The notes under the pieces: model-generated
Database searches by the model: none
Told to the model about the DNA's origin: nothing
What the model saw: the letters and a program-made list of their open reading frames with translations, nothing else
In this document: positions 56,588 through 64,000 of the stretch, one piece after another
Layout: each line of letters opens with the position of its first letter
Position numbering within the stretch: position 1 is the stretch's first letter
Position numbers and translations under genes: made by a program
Source of the DNA: Holotrichia oblita
Taxonomy: Eukaryota > Arthropoda > Insecta > Coleoptera > Scarabaeidae
Assembly: GCA_023690525.1 (NCBI GenBank)
Contig: CM043017.1
Location: 112,311,195-112,375,194, forward strand
DNA: 64,000 nt
Direction of reading: 5' to 3'

Positions 56588-59500
56588 AATAAGAGTAATT
56601 ATAATTGTTACACGTAACATCAATAACTTAATCTGTGTCTTGTTTTCTTTTATCGAGAATATGTTCCTTTTGACCATAAAAATTTTGGAACAACAATAAA
56701 CTAAGCGTGTAGTCTTCTACACAGGCAAATGACGTGGTCAGAGTGTACATACATACATATGTAGCGAATTCAATATACTTATTATAATCTTTTTGACTGA
56801 GGATATTTTGTAAGAAAAGGTAGCAGTTACGCAATTGCATCTTAGTAGAAAATGACAATTTTACAACCTTGTCATATTAAAAGAACTATGTAAAAGTCAA
56901 AAAAGAACACTAGCATATTTTAAATATTACACTCAATATTTCTAGACACATTGGAGTTATGCCTACATTACTAGGTCAGTTGCAGTCATAACATTTTGCA
57001 CTTATTTTATAATTATAATCCGCAGGGTAAAAGTACGTGTATTGTCTAAAAGCCCTGCTAGATTACTAGTTATACGATTATAAAATTATAATGAATCTAA
57101 TGATCGATAATCCTCTACTAGAGTTTTACTACCTCCCTTGTTCGGTCGCATGCATGAAAGAGTGTTCGTATTAAATTGTAAATTTGTTAATGTAAATTTA
57201 TTAAAAGTATAAATTTAACTACTCATAGGAATTGGAAAATCCTCACAATTCTGTCGAATAGTATTTCAAGTAATAAAGATAGACACATTTAAAGAAATCC
57301 TTTGTTTTAGCACACTTTTCGTAGAAGTTTTGTACATTGTATTTTACAGAAACATTGGAAACAGATATTACTTATTTCGAAATTTGATATACGAGGTGTG
57401 TCTAAAAATTTTAGTGAGTGGTATCAAATCACACTTTTAATAATCTTCAAGTTTTTCGAAACTGAGAACAAAGTCATTTTTAGGAAGCATCAATCAGACT
57501 TACTTCGAACTTACCAAAATGTACCCTACGCAACATAATTGACCAATACAACCATTTTATATTCAATTTTAGTTGCTTATCCATCAGACTAGTATGTGGT
57601 AATTGGCAATAGGGCCACTGGAGTTTAGTTTACAGTAGATCTATGCCAAGTTATTTTGTTTCGCCATAATATTCAACTGAAACAGATTAAGTATTTCAAT
57701 AGCAGTACGATTTAAACTATAAAATATTGAAATTTTCAGTGTTAATTTAACTTCACAAAGTAGTCTAAATAACCAGACCAACACTAAAATTTTGAGATAG
57801 GTAGCAATATGTAATAAACTTATATTGGTCATTAAAAGAAATCATTCCGCTTCCTCCAATTTATATATAACCCAGAATTTCAACTACATACCTTTTCAAT
57901 TATTAGTAACTTTACTTAGACCAGTTGTGGCAATGGACTTTATTTAATGTTCGTTAATATACTTTTCTGATAGGTACGTGAGTTTATTTCTTTTGGATTT
58001 ATACTTTGCACTGCCAATCTTGTAGGATATAAAAGATGCATTCATTTCCCACCAATCTTCGCTAGATACTACTTGATTGATTTACAATGGTATTTGTCTT
58101 TACATTTCATTGCCGATGTATTTATTTTAGATACTTGTTAAAAGACTACGATGATATAGCAACTATTTAACGCATCGTATAGAGTTCATGACAAAGTTAA
58201 CTTAACACACAATTTTAAACATTCACAAAAATCAAGGAAAAATTGGAAGATTGAGCGTTAAGTTAATATTATCGCTATCAACTAATTAATAATTAAAATT
58301 GGAAACTTCTCAAAACTAGTTATTTGAATTAAACGAACAGTATATATTGAAAGTTCTATATAAAGTTAGATCGAACATTAAAAAGTAGATAGACATATAG
58401 CAATTGAATTCAACTTTTTATTATACTAAATTTTCACCTCTATACAAAGTTCTAACCGCTAAACTTTAGGTAGTCTTGTTGGTTGCAATGGATTCACATT
58501 TGGTGGTTCTAACGAATGAAAAACATAAAAATTATGTGAAGTGTTTGTGTAAAAACTTTTCACCTAAAAAACCTAAACTCATGTTCGCTATCATGGAGAC
58601 AAGCTTCTAACACGTTTAAATAGAAAATAAAGTATGTTTGTATGGAGACATTGTGTTTCATTGGAAGGTAAGTATTTACCTGTTCCTTTGCACTGCTTTT
58701 ATCACATATGTATATATCTTGACAGTCGTAGTATCTAAAATCATACCATATACACAAGTTCCTGTTCTAATTAAATAAAAAATATAAGCAATAAGTAATA
58801 AATCAACTTTTAAATGGTTAAAATGGTTAAAATTAATAACTAACTCAAAATAAGAACAAATAGTTAATTTTTATCATTGAGTAAACTATTAACTAAGTGT
58901 AGTAAAATTATGATAAACGAATCTAACATTTTCTGAGGTTTTTACTTAAGTCCAGGAATTTGTCAACAGTATGTTTCTGTAACACATACTTACATATCTC
59001 GTACATATACCACAAAGTTTCGATTGAACACTAATTGGAACTACATAAAACCCGTCCATAAGTAGTGTACTATAGTCTTTTATTCATTTTTAGGTTTGTT
59101 TTGAGGTGTAGCATGTAGAACCGTTCTCTACCGAAAATCCTGCCCTAATGACAGATATGCCTTTATAACTGACAGAAGGAACTCATTTAAAATGTAAAAG
59201 TATTTATTTGTATCTGCAGCTAGTTGAATGAAGTCAAGTTTCTAATATTTTTGGATGACATGCTACTTAATTCAGGATATGTAACCTTTTTTTTGAGACA
59301 CTGGTAAGTCCTATTGCGAATAGCTTATCTTCCACTATCTTCAACACAAATTTTAAATTCGACATTATCGTTCCATTATTTATAGGAGTACATTATTGTT
59401 AAAGTGTTCGATGCACATATCGATCGTATATTTTTCTATAAAATGAAATAACCAGTTTTAAGAAAACTAATAAAAAGAAAGACGAAATACGAAATAGTTT

Positions 59501-59699
59501 TACTACTACTATTTTATTTTCTTAAAATTAACAAAATGTATATCTTCTAAAAATGAATCCTACTCTATGGGCCTTTCTGACAGATTACTTCACACAACCC
59601 TTTATTGAAGACGTTTACTGCAAATTTTCAATAATTTTTTAATGGTTTTCGCCAAAGATAATCTAATCCAATAGAAGTAAGCAAATGTTGGTTCTTTGA
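56588..59699. other. AT-rich DNA; one solitary mariner-type end
   Basis: TACGAGGTGTGTCTAAAAAT at about 57391 resembles a mariner TIR next to TA, but no partner TIR or transposase is visible. The rest is featureless. Confidence 0.35.
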
Positions 59700-60122
59700 A
59701 GTTCATTCTTTGACTCCACCTGTGCATCGACTGGAACTATTTAAGAAAAGCTATACCTATCAAATTACAAATATATATAACTCTATACCACAAGAGATAA
59801 AAGCAAGTGTGTCGGCTGTGGAATTTAAAAGAAAATACTCCAAGTTTCCTTGGGTTGGATGGATGGTGGTGTTACTTGTTGTCGGTGATCTGATGTGCAA
59901 CTGCTTTGCTAAGCTTGTTTTCCTTATTGTTTGTCTAATTTTCATGTTATTTGTCTCTCTCTTTGTTAGGATAAGTTAGGTTAAGTGTGAGGTTAAGTGG
60001 AAGAACAGATACTGCAAACTGTAGCAATCTGAACTTCGCCTCATTTTCAGTTGTTTTATTGTTATGGGAATTTTGTAATTTATGTTACCACAAAAATAAA
60101 AGACTGTTATTATTATTATTTT
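59700..60122 (+). mobile_element. LINE (non-LTR retrotransposon) 3' end, 5'-truncated
   Basis: The reading VHRLELFKKSYTYQITNIYN, SIPQEIKASVSAVEFKRKYS (59718-59840) is the C-terminal signature that follows the reverse transcriptase in many LINEs: a HRTxxFxxSF...WNSLPxEI...FKRxL pattern. A hydrophobic stretch encoded after it (to 59979) is probably past the original end. The sequence finishes with ATAAAAGACTG and a (TTA)n run ending at about 60122, like the simple-repeat tails of LINEs without poly(A). Upstream sequence is not recognisable, consistent with 5' truncation during target-primed reverse transcription. Confidence 0.65.
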
Positions 60123-61023
60123 CGATTTCACTGACTTTTTGATCTTGTATCTGGCTAACTGTCAGTCATCGGCCGTAGCAAGATGGCTGGATTTTCGTAA
60201 AACAACTAAATCTCAACTTTAGTTTGTTTATTAGCTTAGGAAAGGACTCTGATATTTGGTTCTCGAGGTTTTCCTTGATTTTGCTTACCACTTCTTAAAA
60301 AACACCATATTTCATTTTTTTTATTGCATTGTGTGGTGCTTTTAAGCTTTCTCATTTGTAAAGGTGCTTCCGTTCAGGAATATTAGTGGGAATAACATTT
60401 TATTATTAACTTCCGCATCTTCAATCTTTTCAGTTGTGGCTAAACTGTTGCCTGCTGGCAAAGTAGTAAATATTTAGTAAAATTTTTTATACTGTTTATG
60501 AAAAGAGAAAAAGTAGTGCGGCCATTGAGTTGATATAGACCAAGAGCAGCGCCAATGAGAATGTGGCCTTTAAACCCGGTAAAAGATCAATAGGGGTTGA
60601 AATGTATTATCTGTTGCACTTATAAATACACATATTGTGCCGAAAGTTTTCGTTCAGCAAACGTAGCAATCAGACAAATGGTCCGTTTGTTCACGCCAAA
60701 TCATAGGACCTGCAAATGGCATAACGCTGCTCTTACTGTGTAACTAGTCTTCCAGAGTAACCGTGCGTAGCAAATGTAAGGAACCCATTTCTTGTCCTGA
60801 TAATTAATTTTTAGACCAAAATAGTGAAAATATACATTTTCTATTAAAGGCGTAATATTCCGTTTCTGTCATTGGGTAATGAATTCTCCACATACATACA
60901 TATATAACAGAAACTGTTGGGATTATTTATACACACACGGGACATTATGAAATAAAAAGACTTGCAGCTATCACAAACAGACTTAAATTGAATCTAACGA
61001 TGTCGTTGGTTGTCCAGTCCTAC
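60123..61023. other. AT-rich DNA; possible core promoter
   Basis: TATAAATA at 60621-60628 and TTCAGCAAACG (initiator A at 60656) lie 35 bases apart, slightly more than the usual 28-32, on the plus strand. No gene follows that I can support. The rest shows nothing. Confidence 0.25.
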
Positions 61024-61093
61024 CCTGTGAGTGGGCTCATCATCCAGCTTCACTTCCTGTCCTGATGTCTTTCTGGTGGTGGCTGATGGATGT
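61024..61093 (-). CDS. Candidate 70-nt internal exon (microexon) of a minus-strand host gene
   Basis: On the minus strand a pyrimidine tract and TTTGATTTCAG form a strong acceptor just before 61093, and CACAGG|GTAGGA forms a donor after 61024. The 70 bases between have about 53% G+C, against about one third in the flanks. They are open in only one frame, encoding HPSATTRKTSGQEVKLDDEP then THR: one base completing a split codon plus 23 codons, ending at phase 0. Composition, sites and open frame agree with a real exon; the protein is not recognised. No neighbouring exon was found, so introns on both sides would be long. Confidence 0.45.
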
Positions 61094-62527
61094 CTGAAAT
61101 CAAAGAAACAGAATAAGGTACTTGTAATGTGTATTACCGTATCGATGTCGTGTGGAAGTCGGGAATCTAACAAGCCGTGCGTAGCTTCTTATATACCAAC
61201 ACGGCCGGAAATCTACAAATTCCTAATTTCATTGGCTTCACAGCACAAATGGGCTTCGTTTAAATGCTGTGACATAGAAAACAGATATTTCTTAAAATTC
61301 TGACATGATGGAGCAAATTTTAAATTAGTTTTTATATCAGCATGAAAAACGACGTAAACTACACTTATACCTATTTTCTTCACTAACGGATAAAGTAAGA
61401 GATAACTATCGTCAAGATAAATATATCTGATAGATAATGTGCATTTGAATTTCTTTACTGCATCACTTAGTTAGACGTGAAGAAACCGATTTTTGGCCTT
61501 TTCTTAGGGATATCTAACGGATAACTTTATCAAGAACTTATCTACAGGTGAAGAAAATGGGCATTAATGGTGTATGAGAAAAAAAAAATTGTTTTAGATA
61601 GTCTTATTAAAGTAACGAAAAACAGTTTTCGGGAGAAAATTTTTTAATAATGCCGCGGAAATGATTTTTGCCATCTTGACACTAGTCTTAAAATGTAAAT
61701 CTAAAAGACATAATTTTCGTAAATAATTTGGAAAGAGAAGACCATAGTTAATTTACGTTTGCTTAGTAAGAAAATTCTTTTAAAGCTGTAAATTATTGTA
61801 CAATTTTCGAATACATTTACTGCTTTCTGGAAGGATTAAAGTCATTTGTTTCCAAAATAATTTTCTTATTCCATTTGCCTTCATTTTGGTACTAAATCTC
61901 CCCTGTGTTCACCTTAACAAAGTTTTTAAGTAATCATTAAAATTTAAGCACTAAATTTGCTGCTAAAACCGAACAAGCCCTGAGGAAATTTTGTAAATAC
62001 TTTACGGTTGTATTTGTAGCTACGTATATGCCTGTTTAGAAAGTAGAGAAACTTTTTCAGACACATAAATTCAACTGGCTCTCGTTCCTCTACTAATTTG
62101 TTTGAATTTGTACTTAACATGAAACTTTTCGTTGCTTGATAACTTCAAACATGTGATTGTACTAAAAGTGTGCATAAATATTGTATTTCATTCAGAGCAC
62201 CAACACTTACAAATTCAAGAACATTGGACTAAAGAAACAAAAAAGGATTGCCACGATGTATACAACATAGAGGAGTAAAGCATAAGAAATATGAATTAGG
62301 GACAAATATATGAACTTGTTGAAATGTTTTAGGAAAGACTTGTAAGAAAGACTATTCTTTCAATCAATATCCAACAATATTATCATTAACTGTTATCTTC
62401 ACAAAAAGCGATAGGTAATGATCTTTAATATTAGGGTCTGATGTGTTACTGCGTTTCGTTGCAATTTGTTCTATGGTTTATTAATCACATACTATGAGAA
62501 CATTACAGCCATCATAACAGTTATATA
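61094..62527. other. AT-rich DNA; one unrecognised frame
   Basis: The 90-codon frame 61031-61303 overlaps the candidate minus-strand exon and is probably its shadow. Its second half (PTRPEIYKFLISLASQHKWA) is somewhat GC-richer but unrecognised. Confidence 0.3.
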
Positions 62528-63110
62528 CAGTCCCTGGCCACAATATTAGGGCCACCTACTGATAAGACGGTTTTATTGAAATATTTAAACAAATGAAAAG
62601 TTTAAACGGATAAATTTATTGAAGTAGTCTAGGAAAATAATATTTTCACGCATTGTATTAACAATTAGTAATTCCACCCCTATTCTTGATCACATCCCTG
62701 ATCCTTTTCGGCATACTGTTTGATTTTTTGGTAATTTTGCCACACATCTTCAATGTTTGCTTTTAATTGTGCAATAGTATTGTTTTGTCTTGAACAAACA
62801 ATTAATTTTAAAGCTTTCCACACTAACAATAATCTTCGATATCTTGCACAAATAAGCTGGTTATTTTTACAGTAACACAGCCGGAACAATACTAAACCCA
62901 CTGGTTAAGACACCGGCGAAGGGGCACATGACAGGTATAATGTAATTAAGCGGCACTCTAGAGATTTATTAGGCAGAAATGTACTTAGAATATGTGTAAT
63001 AAATATCAAGTATTCATATTATTCATTTTAGTACGTTTCTCGGAATTATATTAGCTCAGAGATAGAAAATAACAAAATTTTTAAGGTGGCCCTAATATGG
63101 TTATGCCTGA
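62528..63110 (-). mobile_element. Tc1-like element, internally deleted
   Basis: TA-flanked ends (62526-62527 and 63111-63112) carry AATATTAGGGCCACC and its inverted match GGTGGCCCTAATAT. The outermost ~14 bases have diverged. Inside, the minus strand keeps only the transposase C-terminus: IAQLKANIEDVWQN, then after a frameshift NSMPKRIRDVIKNRGGITN and stop (about 62800-62660). This is the characteristic end of Tc1 transposases. At 583 bp it has lost the DNA-binding and catalytic domains, so it is a MITE-like deletion derivative. Confidence 0.8.
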
Positions 63111-63112
63111 TA

Positions 63113-64000
63113 TACTTTTGAGCTAAAGTCATCTTTGATATTTCTATATTTTTCAAAAAGCCAAAAGTGTTATTTTTCAATCCAACTATTTATAGATTTC
63201 TTTCTACAAATGTTACGCTTTTCCATCATACATCAAGATACACAATTTGGAGTGCTTTAGAGTTGTAGCTGTTTACCAGCGCTTTCTGGATGTTCAGATT
63301 CAAAGAGGTTTATTGCTGTGAATCACGTTAGCTTTACTAAATGTTACCATTAACGTTGCTATACTGGCGTTTATCCGAGCTCTATTCAGTTTTATGTCAA
63401 CAGTAACTTCAGTGTCTCGGTATGATGAAGTATCCTATTTGTATTTTGCAAAGTCAAATGCCTAAGTGTGAAAAATCTTAATGCAAATTCCTGAAATTTA
63501 CATTATAAAAATACGAATTTGATTTGTAGACTATCACGTATGAATTACTAACAAACTAACTAACAAATTTCTCGTATCCTGTTCTTCTTTTTGGTCTACA
63601 GAATGTATCGTGCTGCTTATATTATTTTGTGTTCTTTGTTTCACTTTAGATATTTACTGAATAAAGTCGGAGAAATTGATGGAAGTAATAAAAACGGAAT
63701 AAAAAGGATACTCCTATGTTCTTATTCTTTGAATGCAAGTGACTGCTAGATGAGCGAATATATTGCGTACCATTAGTTGATACGCAAAGTTTTCATTGGC
63801 CCTTATCGTTGATGTACTTTACGAGAACCATCTGAAGATGATAAGCATAGTGCGTCTGGCTGTCAATACAATAAAACGACATTTATTAGCGTCATTCGTT
63901 TCTTGTCTATGAAGTTCACAATTATATAATAAAAAAAACTGTTTTTTTTTCTATTTTGAGACAAACTATTGATTGCTTGGTATAAATGTCACTATTAAAT
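63113..64000. other. AT-rich DNA, nothing recognised
   Basis: A CATCTGAAGATGATAAGCAT stretch near 63829 vaguely resembles Penelope-like 3' ends. There is no supporting coding sequence. Confidence 0.35.

Noticed and set aside
57391..57415. mariner element from the TACGAGGTGTGTC end
   Set aside because: Only one end is visible, with no partner TIR or transposase nearby.
60621..60660. Promoter call at TATAAATA...TTCAGC
   Set aside because: Spacing is 35 bases and no coding sequence follows, so it was kept only as a remark.

Overview
The window is eukaryotic, AT-rich (about two thirds A+T), intron/intergenic-type DNA. An insect is most likely: nearly everything recognisable is a decayed transposable element (TE) of the kinds that dominate insect genomes (mariner, rosa-like DD41D, DD37E, Tc1, piggyBac, PIF/Harbinger, pogo-like, Penelope-like, LINE and a SINE). 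One element carries an arthropod-type TATA plus TCAGT initiator pair, and CATA/TATG-rich simple sequence is common. I cannot name the order or species. I see no complete host gene, no tRNA or rRNA gene, no CRISPR array and no viral gene.

Layout. 0-3 kb: one SINE copy and one short candidate host coding exon with a splice donor (2825-2945). 3.4-6.5 kb: a hairpin, a degenerate repeat, and a DD41D Tc1/mariner-superfamily transposon with terminal inverted repeats (TIRs) of about 430 bp. 9-12.3 kb: a fragment of an arthropod mobile-element protein, a LINE reverse-transcriptase relic, and a DDE-transposase relic with a probable 48-nt intron. 14.6-17.3 kb: a foldback MITE and a TA-flanked mariner carrying two apparent frameshifts. 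19.9-22.5 kb: pogo/CENP-B-like and Tc1 relics. 27.6-30.8 kb: a SINE copy inserted in a Tc1/mariner relic, then two different Penelope-like 3' ends arranged head to head. 33.9-34.5 kb: an unidentified broken coding region. 37.9-39.9 kb: a TA-flanked MITE, then a piggyBac relic split by a 718-bp PIF/Harbinger element with a 3-bp TTA duplication. 42.5-46 kb: a full-length SINE copy, a Tc1 relic and a DD37E relic. 47.27-49.60 kb: a 2.3-kb inverted repeat with nearly identical arms of about 910 bp. 49.7-51 kb: a TA-flanked mariner whose first catalytic Asp is replaced. 51.6 kb: a strong hairpin. 53-54.8 kb: a second complete DD41D element. 56.5 kb: a SINE copy. 59.7-60.1 kb: a LINE 3' end. 61.0 kb: a GC-rich candidate microexon on the minus strand. 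62.5-63.1 kb: an internally deleted Tc1-like element.

No set of genes here forms a pathway. The content is TE insertions of different ages in what is probably a long intron or intergenic tract. The most informative structures are the near-perfect 2.3-kb palindrome, the Harbinger-in-piggyBac nesting, the four-copy SINE family with a conserved 3' inverted repeat, and the divergent Penelope pair. All family calls come from reading motifs by eye; no database search was run.
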